Source: Synechococcus sp. UW140
Lineage (GTDB): Bacteria; Cyanobacteriota; Cyanobacteriia; PCC-6307; Cyanobiaceae
Direction of reading: 5' to 3'
Assembly (NCBI GenBank): GCA_945875915.1
Contig: CAMCMT010000021.1
Span: 1 to 45,555 of the forward strand
Length of the DNA stretch: 45,555 bases
The translations under genes were made by a program, and so were the position numbers. The notes beneath the pieces were generated by a model. The model made no database searches, was not told where the DNA came from, and saw nothing but the letters and a program-made list of their open reading frames with translations. Shown here piece after piece: positions 8,396 to 17,677 of this stretch. Position 1 is the first letter of the stretch. Each line of letters starts with the position of its first letter.

Positions 8396-9004
8396 TCAGT
8401 CCACCAGGGAGAACATCAGCTCCCCAGAACAGACCAGTTCACCCTCCACGGTGGCTTGGGCCCTTACTTTGCCAAACCGCTTCCGTTTAATGCTGATCAG
8501 CTCGCAACGAATCCGTAATTGGTCGCCCGGCACCACCGGCCGGCGAAAGCGCACGCCGTCGATGCCGGCGAACACGAACAACCCCTTGGGCAGGTCTGGC
8601 ATCTGGGTGACGATTAGGCCGCCGACCTGGGCCATGGCCTCAACGATCAGCACCCCCGGCATCAGCGGCCGCCCGGGGAAATGGCCCTGGAACTGGGGCT
8701 CATTAAAGGTGACGTTCTTGATCGCCTCGGCGCTCTTGCCCGGTTCGTAGGCAATCACCCGGTCCACCAGGGCAAAGGGATAGCGATGGGGCAGCAGCCC
8801 GAGAATCTGCTCGCAGCTGAGCACGGCTCTGGGCAGGCGAGCAACAGGGTCAGCCTGGGCCTCCGGATCAGACGTCAGGGCCGCGGCCGGGGTCTCCTCC
8901 CCTACGGAAGTTCCGGCCCCAGGGGCAAGGGCACTGGACGACGAGGAACAGGAGGAACCAGGAGCTGGAACAAGGGCCTGGGCGGCGGAATCGGTCAAGG
9001 GCAT
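8396..9004 (-). CDS. fabZ: 3-hydroxyacyl-ACP dehydratase FabZ with N-terminal extension
   Basis: FabZ removes water from 3-hydroxyacyl-ACP in type II fatty acid synthesis; here it sits between lpxC and lpxA, which compete for the same substrate. The hot-dog domain spans about residues 58-202. Catalytic His108 is in [11 protein letters not shown] and Glu122 in LIVEAMAQ. The first 55 residues are Ser/Ala/Pro-rich with a run of serines and are absent from ordinary FabZ proteins (about 150 residues). The ATG at 9004 shares one base with the lpxC stop (TGATG), which supports this long start, although an internal start near residue 55 cannot be excluded. Confidence 0.93.
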   Translation of the reverse strand: MPLTDSAAQALVPAPGSSCSSSSSALAPGAGTSVGEETPAAALTSDPEAQADPVARLPRAVLSCEQILGLLPHRYPFALVDRVIAYEPGKSAEAIKNVTFNEPQFQGHFPGRPLMPGVLIVEAMAQVGGLIVTQMPDLPKGLFVFAGIDGVRFRRPVVPGDQLRIRCELISIKRKRFGKVRAQATVEGELVCSGELMFSLVD

Positions 9005-9864
9005 CAGCTGGAAGGGGAACTGGGGCGAAGGCGGGCCAGGGCGGCCGCAAGGGCGGTGTGGAGCCCATGGGAGCCCCGGTAAGCAAATACCTGGGCCTGG
9101 GGTAACCCGACCAGGGCCAGATCCCCTAGCAGGTCCAGGAGCTTATGGCGCACCGGTTCGTCGAGGAAGCGCAGCGGCGGGTTGAGCCAGTGGTCGCCAT
9201 CGCAAACCAGGGCGTTATCGAGGCCGCCTCCTTGAATCAGGCCGGCAGCACGCAGCTGCTCGATCTGGTCGCGGAAACCGAAGGTGCGGGCCGGCGCGAT
9301 CTGCTCGACAAAGGCCTGGGGGGTGAGCTCCAGGCTGAAGATCTGCTGGCCGATCGCGGGCTGACTGAAGGCAATAGCGGCGCCCAGTCGAGGCCGATCA
9401 CTGGGCAAGGCCGTGGCGAAACTCTGGCCCTGCTGCAGGGTGATCGGCCCTTCCAGCACCTGCAAGTCCGGCCGGGGTCCCAGGTCCTTGAGGCCTGCGG
9501 AAGCGATCGCCTCGACCCAAGGCAGGGCCGAACCATCCAGCAGGGGAATTTCATGGCCCTCCACCAGGATCGTCACCTGGCTTAGGCCCACCCCCGCCAG
9601 GGCTGCCAGCAGGTGCTCCACCGTGGCCAGACGGCGTTGGTCGATCTGCAGGGCGGTGCAGAGCTGGGTGTCGACCACCTGGGCCGGATCAAGCCGGTGA
9701 AGGGAGCGATCAGCCCCATCGAGCCAGCCGATCCGATAGCCCGGCAGCTCCGCCGGTTCGAGGCGAACCCGGGCTGGGCTGCCGCTGTGCAGGCCGATTC
9801 CCTGAAGCTCCAAGGGCGCGGCAAGGGTGTGGGCCGAGCCGTAATCCTCAGGCCAAACGGTCAC
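9004..9864 (-). CDS. lpxC: UDP-3-O-acyl-N-acetylglucosamine deacetylase
   Basis: LpxC is the zinc-dependent committed step of lipid A synthesis. The 286-residue protein has the expected zinc ligands: His84 in [11 protein letters not shown], and His240 and Asp244 in [11 protein letters not shown]. The N-terminal GIGLHSG block is also present. It begins at a GTG at 9864 whose first base is the last base of the bamA TAG stop, and it ends with a one-base overlap with fabZ, so translation of bamA, lpxC and fabZ is probably coupled. Confidence 0.95.
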   Translation of the reverse strand: MTVWPEDYGSAHTLAAPLELQGIGLHSGSPARVRLEPAELPGYRIGWLDGADRSLHRLDPAQVVDTQLCTALQIDQRRLATVEHLLAALAGVGLSQVTILVEGHEIPLLDGSALPWVEAIASAGLKDLGPRPDLQVLEGPITLQQGQSFATALPSDRPRLGAAIAFSQPAIGQQIFSLELTPQAFVEQIAPARTFGFRDQIEQLRAAGLIQGGGLDNALVCDGDHWLNPPLRFLDEPVRHKLLDLLGDLALVGLPQAQVFAYRGSHGLHTALAAALARLRPSSPSS

Positions 9865-12203
9865 TAGAACTTCCAGCCCACGCCCAGGTTGAAGCGCCAG
9901 TTGCTGGTGAAGTCCTGGCTGGCCACCTCCAGGCGCAGGGGGCCCACCGGGGTAGCCAGGATGATGCCGGTGCCCACCGAGAATCCCGAGCCGGGCTTGC
10001 CCAGAACGCCGCCGGGATTGCCCGGCACATTGCCCTGGGTGCCAAAGGCAGTACCAGCATCGGCAAAGAGCTCGCCACTGATGATGCTGAAGATGGGGAA
10101 GCGATATTCAATCGTTGCTTCGCCGTAGCTTGTACCCACGCCCATGTTGCAGTCGTAGAAACCGCGCACCGAGTTGGAGCCACCCAGGCAGAAGGCTTCA
10201 TAGGGGGGGATTGTGCCCACATTGGCACCGGCGGAGAGCTGGAACGCCAGGGCCTGCTTGCAATCGGCAGCTTCACCCTTTTTCGGCCGGCAGCCCTTGT
10301 AGACCCGCAGCCAGTTCACCGGGTAGTACTGGGTATAACTGGCCCTCACCCGGTTGAACGTGGGCGAATCGGGGCCTACGGAGACGAATTGCTCGGTACC
10401 AAGACTAAGGAAATTACCAGCTGTTGGGTTACGCGGATCATTGAGCGTATTGCGGGTTGCTGCCACACGCAGGCCAAAGAGTTGGTTGCTATTGGCGCAG
10501 TTGTAGGCAATGCAAATCACATTGCTAGTGGAGGTGTTGCCGCCGTTGAAGTTAGTGGTGGCCACGCCGTAGGGCATGGTCTGGCCGCTGAAGTTCATCG
10601 GTGTGGCTTCCTGAATACTCAGGCCGACCACCAAGCTCCAAGGGGCCTTCTTGAAGGGATTGCCGCCGTTGAGGGGCCGTACCAACTGAAGGTTGCCGCC
10701 AATCCGCTGGATGGCAATCAGGTTGCCATCCAGCGCAAACCAGTTAGTGCCTGGGTTGGCAGCCCTGGCCGCCTCAACTGAGTTGTAAGTTGTTAAGCCC
10801 GGATTATTAGACGAATAGATATTATAGGCTGTGGCAGTAGATGGAGCGCTATAGAAGCCACTGGAAACATTCGAAACCGTATTGAAGCTGCCGTTGCTCT
10901 GGCTCTGGAAGATTTGGGGAACTTCGCGACTCAGGAAGATGCGAGCCCTAAAGGCAGTGCGATATTTATCACCCTTGATCCAGGGATCGGTGAAGGAGAT
11001 ATCGGCCAGGCCACCGTATTGGCCGTAGGTGAAGTTAAAAGTGGTGTCCCAGGCCCGGCCACCCAGGTTGCTATCCGACAACTGCACCTGGCCGAACACA
11101 CCCTGGCTCTGGCTATAGCCCAGGCCACCTGAGAGGGAGCCGGTGGATTGCTCGGTGATGCCCAACACGACGGTCACCGTGCCGGGGGACTCAGGCAGGG
11201 GCTTGAGGGTTACCTTGACATCGCCAAACAGGCCGGTTCCGTAGAGACGTTTGATATCTTCTTCGAGGCGACGGCGGTTAAAACTGTCACCGGGCTTGGT
11301 GGCCAATTCCCGGTTCACCACCCAAAGTCTGGTTTTGCCCTTGATCGGCTGGCCCTTGGCATTGGTGGGGGAACCCTCCTTATCGACAAACTGGATCTCG
11401 ATGCCCGCCACGGTGCCTTCCCGCACCGTGAGTTGCACCACTCCCTGGGGAGTCACCTTGGAGGGCCCCGTCACCCGGGCCAGGGAATAGCCTTGATCGC
11501 TATACCACTTCTGCAGGTCCTGGAGGCGCCCCTGCAGGGTGTTGAGGTTGAGGGTTTTGCCGTAGTCGGAGGCGAAGGTATCAGGAATCAGGTTGGCGGG
11601 CAGCTTGGCCTTGTCTCCCTCCAGTTCCACCTTGGTGAGCACCGGATTGGGCTCAACCGTCACTAGAAGTCGCACCCCCAGGGGCCCGTCCTGGGGCTGG
11701 ATGCGCACATCGGAGAACCAGCCACTGGCGTAGACCGCGGAAAGGTCGTTGCGCAGCTCACTGCGGGTCACCTGGGTGCCGGGCCGGGTCGCCATGGCGT
11801 CGTAAACGGCCAGCTCGAGCCGCTCCCGTTCCGGGTGCTGCTCGAGCCCCTTCACGACCACTTCACTGATCAAAACCTTGGGTTCGCTGGGGGCCCCGCC
11901 CTCGGGCGCCTGGCTGGCGGAGGGGGTAACTGACCCTGGACCAGGGGCGGCAGCGGGTTTGGCGAGCCCAGGCTTCCCTACACCTGGCTTGGGCGTTCCT
12001 GGTTGGAGCGTGGGCGCAACAGCAGAGGGGCTGGGCGCCGCTGCCGGGGAACTGGCTGGGGCGGACTGGGACTGGGAAGCCGCACCCGGCGCCGCCTGGA
12101 CCGGAGTCACCAGGCTCGCAGCAAGCAGAGGCAGGCTCGCGGCGAGTCCCAGGGGGCCGCCGAAGCGGTTGGGACGGTTCCTGCCGTGAAGGAGGCCTGC
12201 CAT
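9864..12203 (-). CDS. bamA: Outer-membrane protein assembly factor, Omp85/BamA family
   Basis: The 779-residue protein from the ATG at 12203 has a signal peptide (about residues 1-38, ending near VQA). A Pro/Ala-rich linker follows (to about 110), then POTRA-type domains (about 110-390, with motifs such as SGWFSDVRI and YGTGLFGDVKV), then a 16-strand barrel. The barrel carries the GGSNSVRGF motif typical of Omp85 loop 6 and ends in phenylalanine. It inserts beta-barrel proteins into the outer membrane. The segment covering barrel loops (about 10380-10960) is lower in GC than the rest of the gene. It starts 43 bp after purC and overlaps lpxC by one base. The frame is open 39 codons upstream, but the signal peptide supports this start. 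Confidence 0.93.
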   Translation of the reverse strand: MAGLLHGRNRPNRFGGPLGLAASLPLLAASLVTPVQAAPGAASQSQSAPASSPAAAPSPSAVAPTLQPGTPKPGVGKPGLAKPAAAPGPGSVTPSASQAPEGGAPSEPKVLISEVVVKGLEQHPERERLELAVYDAMATRPGTQVTRSELRNDLSAVYASGWFSDVRIQPQDGPLGVRLLVTVEPNPVLTKVELEGDKAKLPANLIPDTFASDYGKTLNLNTLQGRLQDLQKWYSDQGYSLARVTGPSKVTPQGVVQLTVREGTVAGIEIQFVDKEGSPTNAKGQPIKGKTRLWVVNRELATKPGDSFNRRRLEEDIKRLYGTGLFGDVKVTLKPLPESPGTVTVVLGITEQSTGSLSGGLGYSQSQGVFGQVQLSDSNLGGRAWDTTFNFTYGQYGGLADISFTDPWIKGDKYRTAFRARIFLSREVPQIFQSQSNGSFNTVSNVSSGFYSAPSTATAYNIYSSNNPGLTTYNSVEAARAANPGTNWFALDGNLIAIQRIGGNLQLVRPLNGGNPFKKAPWSLVVGLSIQEATPMNFSGQTMPYGVATTNFNGGNTSTSNVICIAYNCANSNQLFGLRVAATRNTLNDPRNPTAGNFLSLGTEQFVSVGPDSPTFNRVRASYTQYYPVNWLRVYKGCRPKKGEAADCKQALAFQLSAGANVGTIPPYEAFCLGGSNSVRGFYDCNMGVGTSYGEATIEYRFPIFSIISGELFADAGTAFGTQGNVPGNPGGVLGKPGSGFSVGTGIILATPVGPLRLEVASQDFTSNWRFNLGVGWKF

Positions 12204-12246
12204 GGGAGTGGAGAGAGTGCGGCTAAACCGCAAAGTTCCGCCGACC

Positions 12247-13002
12247 TTACCTGTAGGTGCGGGGTTCTGGGCAGGCCCCTTGGACCCGTTTGCAGACCTC
12301 CCCGTAGGCCTCGACCACACCGCCTAGGTCCTGGCGGAATCGATCCTTGTCCAAAATTCGCTCGCTGGCATCGGCCACCTGGGTGTTCCAAAGCCGGCAG
12401 GTGTCGGGGCTGATTTCATCGGCCAGCAGCAATTCACCGCTCGCGCTGAAACCCAGCTCGATCTTGAAATCAACCAACTCCATTTCCAGGCTCGCAAAAA
12501 ACGGTCGCAGCACCCCATTCACCTGGCGGGCCAGCTCTTCGAGGCGCTGACGCTGCTCTGGCGTGAGCAGGCCCAGCCGCTCCAGGCGCGCCTCGCTTAA
12601 GAAGGGATCACCGAGGGAATCGTCCTTGTAATACAAGTCCAACAGGGGCGGCTCCATTGCTGCGCCTGCGGCGATCGGCAGCTGCTTACAGAGGGAGCCA
12701 GCCGCCACATTTCGGATCACCACCTCCACCGGCACAATCTGCACGGGCCGTACCAGCATCCAATTGCTGCCATCGATCCCCAGATAGTGGGTGGGCACCC
12801 CCTGGCGCTCGAGCAGCTCAAACAACAGGGCCGAGATCCGGCAATTGAGGGCCCCCTTTCCGGCCAACTGGGCCTTCTTGAGGGCATTGAAGGCGGTGGC
12901 GTCGTCCTTGAACTCCACCGCCACCAGATCACTCTGGTCGGTCTGGAAGACCCGCTTGGCCTTGCCCTCATGGAGCAGGGGCCCGAGGCTATAGCTGGTC
13001 AT
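12247..13002 (-). CDS. purC: Phosphoribosylaminoimidazole-succinocarboxamide synthase (SAICAR synthase)
   Basis: PurC ligates aspartate to CAIR in purine synthesis. The 251-residue protein from the ATG at 13002 shows the family blocks [30 protein letters not shown] and [13 protein letters not shown]. Sixty-six upstream codons stay open but are Pro/Ala-rich without family similarity, so the ATG at 13002 is preferred. It lies between a secreted protein gene and bamA on the same strand. purD is only about 1.2 kb away in the opposite direction. Confidence 0.95.
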   Translation of the reverse strand: MTSYSLGPLLHEGKAKRVFQTDQSDLVAVEFKDDATAFNALKKAQLAGKGALNCRISALLFELLERQGVPTHYLGIDGSNWMLVRPVQIVPVEVVIRNVAAGSLCKQLPIAAGAAMEPPLLDLYYKDDSLGDPFLSEARLERLGLLTPEQRQRLEELARQVNGVLRPFFASLEMELVDFKIELGFSASGELLLADEISPDTCRLWNTQVADASERILDKDRFRQDLGGVVEAYGEVCKRVQGACPEPRTYR

Positions 13003-13076
13003 GGCTGGCTGATCACGAAAGGGGGACGGGGCTGGGGGGCTCGGGGAAGCAGGTTGCCCTGACGGGCCAGGGCCGT

Positions 13077-14150
13077 TCAAGGCCGGGAAGCGGCATGGCC
13101 GCCGCTCTGGCGGGGGGAGCGCAACTGCTGCTCCAGCTGCTGCTGACGGGCCAGCCCCAGGGAATCCTGCCGCCCTAAAACCTGGCGTCCCACCTGCCAT
13201 TCACCGTAGGCATCGTCAATGCGCCGGCTGAGGCGGAGAAAGCGCACGCTGGGCCGATCAGCGTTGGCGCCGGCGACGAGCAGCAGGGCCCGTTGATCGC
13301 GCAGTAGCTCCGCCGCCAGGCCCCAGGCCCCGGCGGCGGCGGCCTGCTCTAGGGCGGTTTCGATTAGCTGGTTACGCTCCTGCAAAGGCAAGCCCCCCAG
13401 TAGGGCCGCTGCCCGCTGCAACCGCTCGGCGCCGTTCTGGCCCTCCTGGCGGCCCGCCAGGAGGGCCGCCGCCGCCTGCAGGTCCTCGCCCAGCACCACC
13501 AGGTGGTCGGCGAGGACATCGAGGGCGGGCCGGCTGACCCGGCTGCCATCACGGCGCACCAGCAGGGTGAGGAGCTGGCCATCGAGGCTGGCTAGGCGGC
13601 CGCCGGCCAGGCGCAGCAGGGCCTCAGCCGCCAGGCGGTGGTGCAGCCCCGCATCGGCAGCCCGCCATTGGGCCCATAACCAGAGGGTGCGCTCTCGGCC
13701 GGGGGCCGGGCCGTAGCGGTTGAGCACGTTGAGGGCGTCGTCGGGGGCGTGGCAGTTCACAAGGGCCTCCGCATTGGCCAACACCACTGCCAGGGGCTGG
13801 GGCGCCGGCTTGACCGCCAGCAGGCGCAGCCGCAAAGCCCGCAGGGACGGGCCCTGGTCGTCCCGGGCGGCCTGGAGGCAGGCCCTGTTGAGGAGGGCCA
13901 GGTCGCTGCTGGCCAGGACCCTAGTAAGGGCTAGCCCTGGCGATTCCCCTGGTGCCGGTTCGGCGGCAGTTGGCGTAGGCGAAGACGGGGATGGGGCCGA
14001 CTGGGCTGTCACCGCCTGGGCCGACCCTGACTGGGCAAGCGCCGCCCACGGCACCGCCAGGCCTACCAGCAGGGCCGGCACCAGCAGGGCGCGCCCCCGG
14101 CAACCCAGCCGCGAGTCTCGGCGCACCGGCGAGTAATAAGGATGGGGCAC
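13077..14150 (-). CDS. Hypothetical secreted or membrane-anchored protein
   Basis: From a GTG at 14150 this is 357 residues (the frame is open to 14201). An N-terminal hydrophobic stretch ([20 protein letters not shown]) looks like a signal peptide and is followed by a Ser/Pro/Ala linker. The rest (about residues 75-340) is leucine- and alanine-rich and helical, with repeated helix pairs reminiscent of TPR or other solenoid folds (for example [20 protein letters not shown]). No catalytic motif is visible. It is divergent from purD and 74 bp upstream of purC. Solenoid proteins near bamA could act in envelope assembly, but that is only a guess. Confidence 0.6.
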   Translation of the reverse strand: MPHPYYSPVRRDSRLGCRGRALLVPALLVGLAVPWAALAQSGSAQAVTAQSAPSPSSPTPTAAEPAPGESPGLALTRVLASSDLALLNRACLQAARDDQGPSLRALRLRLLAVKPAPQPLAVVLANAEALVNCHAPDDALNVLNRYGPAPGRERTLWLWAQWRAADAGLHHRLAAEALLRLAGGRLASLDGQLLTLLVRRDGSRVSRPALDVLADHLVVLGEDLQAAAALLAGRQEGQNGAERLQRAAALLGGLPLQERNQLIETALEQAAAAGAWGLAAELLRDQRALLLVAGANADRPSVRFLRLSRRIDDAYGEWQVGRQVLGRQDSLGLARQQQLEQQLRSPRQSGGHAASRP

Positions 14151-14218
14151 GGCGAAGCCTCCACGCGGGGTCAACCTAGGGGAAGCCGCCCTCGCCCCCA
14201 TCCCTTGATCCGGCTGCC

Positions 14219-15523
14219 ATGTCCGACCCGGCGACCTTGCTAAGCCCTGAGCGGGTGCTCGTGGTGGGGGGCGGCGGCCGCGAAAATTCCCTCGCCTGGG
14301 CCCTGGCCCGCAGCCAGGGTGTGGCCGCTGTGTGGGTGGCCCCGGGCAATGGCGGCACGGCTGACATCGCCGGCTGTCAGCAGCTGGCGATCGCCGAAAC
14401 CGACGCCGCAGGCCTGCTGGCGGCCTGCAAGACCCACGCCATCGACCTCGTGGTGGTGGGCCCGGAGGCGCCCCTGGCGGCGGGCCTGGGGGACCACCTG
14501 CGGGCCGCCGGCCTGGCCGTGTTTGGCCCCGGCGCCGACGGGGCCCAGCTGGAAGCCAGCAAACAATGGGCCAAGGCCCTGATGGTGGAGGCCGCCATCC
14601 CCACCGCCGGCTACTGGCCGGCCGATAGCCGGGAGCAGGCCCTGGCCATCCTTGAAGGGCAGAACCGACCGCTGGTGGTGAAGGCCGATGGCCTAGCGGC
14701 TGGCAAGGGGGTGACGGTGGCCGACAGCCTGGCGGAGTCCCGCGCCGCGATTGAGGAGATTTTTGCGGGGCGTTTTGGCGGCGCTGGCGCCAGCCTGGTA
14801 CTGGAGGAGCGCACCGAAGGGCCCGAGGTGTCGGTCTTTGCCCTCTGCGACGGCGAGCGGATGGTGGTGCTCCCCCCCGCCCAGGACCACAAACGCATCG
14901 GCGAAGGCGACACCGGGCCCAACACCGGTGGCATGGGGGCCTATGCCCCGGCCCCCATGCTCGCTGGCGCCGCCCTAGAGGCCGTGCGCCAGCGGGTGCT
15001 GGAGCCCACCCTGGCGGCCCTGAAGGCCCGCGGCATCGAGTACCGGGGAGTGATTTACGCCGGCCTGATGCTGACGCCCACGGGGCTCAGCGTGATCGAG
15101 TTCAACTGCCGCTTCGGGGACCCGGAGTGCGAAACCCTGATGCCCCTGCTAGGCCCGGAACTGGCCCAGGTGCTCCTCGCCTGCGCCCTTGGCCGGCTGG
15201 ATAAGGCACCCGTGTTAACGATTGCACCCCGTTGCAGTGCCTGCGTGATCGCCGCTGCGGGCGGCTATCCGGGCGAGGTGCGCCGGGGCGACCGGATTGA
15301 AAGCAGCCTGGAAAGCAGGGCAGACCTGCAGCTCTTTCACGCCGGCAGCCAGCGGCTAGCCGATGGCAGCACGGTGACCAGTGGCGGTCGGGTGCTGGCG
15401 GTGGTGGCCCAGGGCGACGACTTTGACGCCGCCTTTGCGGCTGCCTACGCCGGCCTGGCCCTGGTGCACTTTGAGGGCATCACCTACCGGCACGACATTG
15501 GTCACCAAGTGCGCCGTACCTAG
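14219..15523 (+). CDS. purD: Phosphoribosylamine--glycine ligase (GARS)
   Basis: PurD couples glycine to phosphoribosylamine with ATP in purine synthesis. The 434-residue protein has an N-terminal Rossmann-like domain ([17 protein letters not shown]), the ATP-grasp region ([14 protein letters not shown], then [12 protein letters not shown]) and the metal-binding [11 protein letters not shown] block. The ATG at 14219 gives the normal N-terminus plus about 12 residues. Its TAG stop is followed one base later by the ATG of nblS, so the two genes are very likely co-transcribed. Confidence 0.95.
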   Translation: MSDPATLLSPERVLVVGGGGRENSLAWALARSQGVAAVWVAPGNGGTADIAGCQQLAIAETDAAGLLAACKTHAIDLVVVGPEAPLAAGLGDHLRAAGLAVFGPGADGAQLEASKQWAKALMVEAAIPTAGYWPADSREQALAILEGQNRPLVVKADGLAAGKGVTVADSLAESRAAIEEIFAGRFGGAGASLVLEERTEGPEVSVFALCDGERMVVLPPAQDHKRIGEGDTGPNTGGMGAYAPAPMLAGAALEAVRQRVLEPTLAALKARGIEYRGVIYAGLMLTPTGLSVIEFNCRFGDPECETLMPLLGPELAQVLLACALGRLDKAPVLTIAPRCSACVIAAAGGYPGEVRRGDRIESSLESRADLQLFHAGSQRLADGSTVTSGGRVLAVVAQGDDFDAAFAAAYAGLALVHFEGITYRHDIGHQVRRT

Positions 15524-15524
15524 A

Positions 15525-17612
15525 ATGATTTTTCCTAATCCCAGTGGCCGCAAGCCCACAACCGTGGCCACCAGTAGCCAGAGCGGCAAGCGCCAAGCGG
15601 CGGCAAGCCTGCCTGCGCCTACTGCCCTGGGACTCCCCGAGAACGCACGACCGCGCTCCTGGTGGGATGGGTTGGGGCGCTGGTGGGCCGAATTCAGCCT
15701 GCAAACCAAGCTGCTGGCCGTGGCCACCCTGGTGGTGAGCCTGGTGATGACGGGGCTCACATTTTTTGCGCTGAACAGCATCCAGATGGATGTGCGCATG
15801 AGCGACACCCGCTACGCCCGCGACCTGGGCCTGTTGCTCTCCGCCAACGTCACGCCCCTGGTGGCCGAAGGCAACGACCGGGAACTGGCCGCCGTGGCCG
15901 AACGCTTCTGGCGCTCCAGCCGCAGCCTGCGTTACATCTTTTTCGCCGATCCCGAGGGCCTGATCTACCTCGGCATCCCGATCAGCGGCAGCCAAGGCAG
16001 TAGTGAGTTGCTGCTCAGCCGCCGCCTGGAAATGCCCGCGGACCTGGCCAAACGGCCCCAGAGCCCCCTAGTGCGCCAACACCTGAGCCCCGATGGCCAG
16101 GTCACCGATGTCTTTGTACCGATGGTCAGCAACGGCCAGTATCTGGGTGTGCTGGCCCTGGGCATCAACCCGAACGAGGCGGTCCTAGCCAGTGCAGCCC
16201 TGACCAGGGAAGTGACCGTGGCGGTGTTCATCTCAATCTGGGTATTGGTGATCCTTGGTTCGGTATTTAACGCCTTAACAATCACCCAGCCGGTGAAGGA
16301 ATTGCTGCGGGGGGTAAGTTTAATTGCCGGAGGCGACTTCGGCGCCCGCATCGCCCTGCCCGTGGGCGGGGAACTGGGGGAATTGCTCAATGGCTTCAAT
16401 GCCATGGCCTCCCAATTAGAGGTCTACAACGAAGCCAACATCGAAGAACTAACCGCCGCCCAGGTCAAGCAACAAACCCTGATTGCCACTATGGCTGATG
16501 GGGCCTTGCTGCTCGATGGGGCCAGCAAAATTGTGCTGGTCAACCCCACCGCCAGGCGCCTGTTCCGCTGGGAAGGCCGCAACCTGGAGGGCAGTGAGCT
16601 GTGCGACGCCCTGCCAGGCCTTTTGGGCCTGGAACTGCAGCCCCAACTCGATGCGGTGCAGAGCGGCGCAAAGGACAGTAGTGATTTACGCATCGAGCTG
16701 GGGGAACCCGCCCGAACCCTACGGATCGTGCTGCAATCTGTGCGCGATACCAGTGGCGAAAGTCTCAAGGGCATTGCCGTCACGGTGCAGGACCTTACCC
16801 GGGAAGTGGAGCTAAATGCGGCCCAAAGCCGCTTTATCAGCAACGTCTCCCACGAGCTGCGCACGCCCCTGTTCAACATTAAGAGCTACGTGGAAACTCT
16901 CCACGACATGCGCGATCAACTGAGTGAGGCCGAACAACAGGAATTTCTGGCCATCGCCAATGCCGAAACCGATCGGCTCACCCGGTTGGTGAATGATGTG
17001 CTCGATCTTTCCCGGCTGGAATCGGATCGCATCTGGACCTTGGAGCCGCTGGAATTAGGCCCCGCAATCGAGCAAACCCTGCGCAACTACCGCCTCAATG
17101 CCGATGACAAGGGCGTGAAACTGGCGATGGATGTCGATAGAAACCTGCCGCGGGTGCGCGGTAACTGGGACCTGCTCCTACAAGTGCTCGACAACCTGGT
17201 GAGCAATGGCCTCAAATTCACTGCCGCCGGCGGCCAACTGATGATGCGGGCCTATCTCTGGCCAGACGCCTGCCAGCTGGATCCGAGCACGGCTCCCCAG
17301 CAGGACAGCCCCGCCTGCAACCTCAGCTCTCCCTTACCGCGGCTGCGGGTGGAAATTGCTGATACGGGGTCGGGTATTTCCCTCGACGACCAAAGCCGCA
17401 TCTTTGAACGCTTTTACCGGGTCGAAAATGCGGTGCACACCGAAGTGGGCACGGGCCTGGGTCTCTCGATTGTGCGCGGCATTCTCGAAAAACACACTAG
17501 TCGCATTCAGATGGCAAGTGAACCCGGCTGCGGCACGACCTTCTGGTTCGAACTCCCCCTAGAGCAGGCCGACAGCGATGAGCTGCTGGTGACCAGTGAG
17601 CGCCGTCGCTAG
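15525..17612 (+). CDS. nblS: Sensor histidine kinase NblS/Hik33 (DspA, Ycf26) type
   Basis: The 695-residue membrane kinase has an N-terminal transmembrane segment (about residues 62-84), a periplasmic or lumenal sensor domain (FADPEGLIYLGIPISG), a second transmembrane segment (about 225-250), HAMP, a PAS domain (MADGALLLDGASKIVLVNP), HisKA with His443 in SNVSHELRTPLFN, and an ATPase domain with N, G1, F and G2 boxes (LDNLVSNGLKF, ADTGSGIS, IFERFYRV, GTGLGLSIV). This architecture matches NblS/Hik33, which in model cyanobacteria senses high light, nutrient and cold stress and signals to RpaB. It starts one base after purD. A 130-bp region inside the ATPase lid is Asp/Pro/Ser-rich (near 17280). 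Confidence 0.92.
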   Translation: MIFPNPSGRKPTTVATSSQSGKRQAAASLPAPTALGLPENARPRSWWDGLGRWWAEFSLQTKLLAVATLVVSLVMTGLTFFALNSIQMDVRMSDTRYARDLGLLLSANVTPLVAEGNDRELAAVAERFWRSSRSLRYIFFADPEGLIYLGIPISGSQGSSELLLSRRLEMPADLAKRPQSPLVRQHLSPDGQVTDVFVPMVSNGQYLGVLALGINPNEAVLASAALTREVTVAVFISIWVLVILGSVFNALTITQPVKELLRGVSLIAGGDFGARIALPVGGELGELLNGFNAMASQLEVYNEANIEELTAAQVKQQTLIATMADGALLLDGASKIVLVNPTARRLFRWEGRNLEGSELCDALPGLLGLELQPQLDAVQSGAKDSSDLRIELGEPARTLRIVLQSVRDTSGESLKGIAVTVQDLTREVELNAAQSRFISNVSHELRTPLFNIKSYVETLHDMRDQLSEAEQQEFLAIANAETDRLTRLVNDVLDLSRLESDRIWTLEPLELGPAIEQTLRNYRLNADDKGVKLAMDVDRNLPRVRGNWDLLLQVLDNLVSNGLKFTAAGGQLMMRAYLWPDACQLDPSTAPQQDSPACNLSSPLPRLRVEIADTGSGISLDDQSRIFERFYRVENAVHTEVGTGLGLSIVRGILEKHTSRIQMASEPGCGTTFWFELPLEQADSDELLVTSERRR

Positions 17613-17677
17613 GAGCGAGCCAACCTCCTAGTCGAAACGGTCTGAGGCGCTTTGGGCCTGGCCTGGGGGGCCCAAGC

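Noticed and set aside
15381-15524. N-terminal extension of the NblS frame
   Set aside because: It overlaps the end of purD in another frame, and the ATG at 15525 begins one base after the purD stop.
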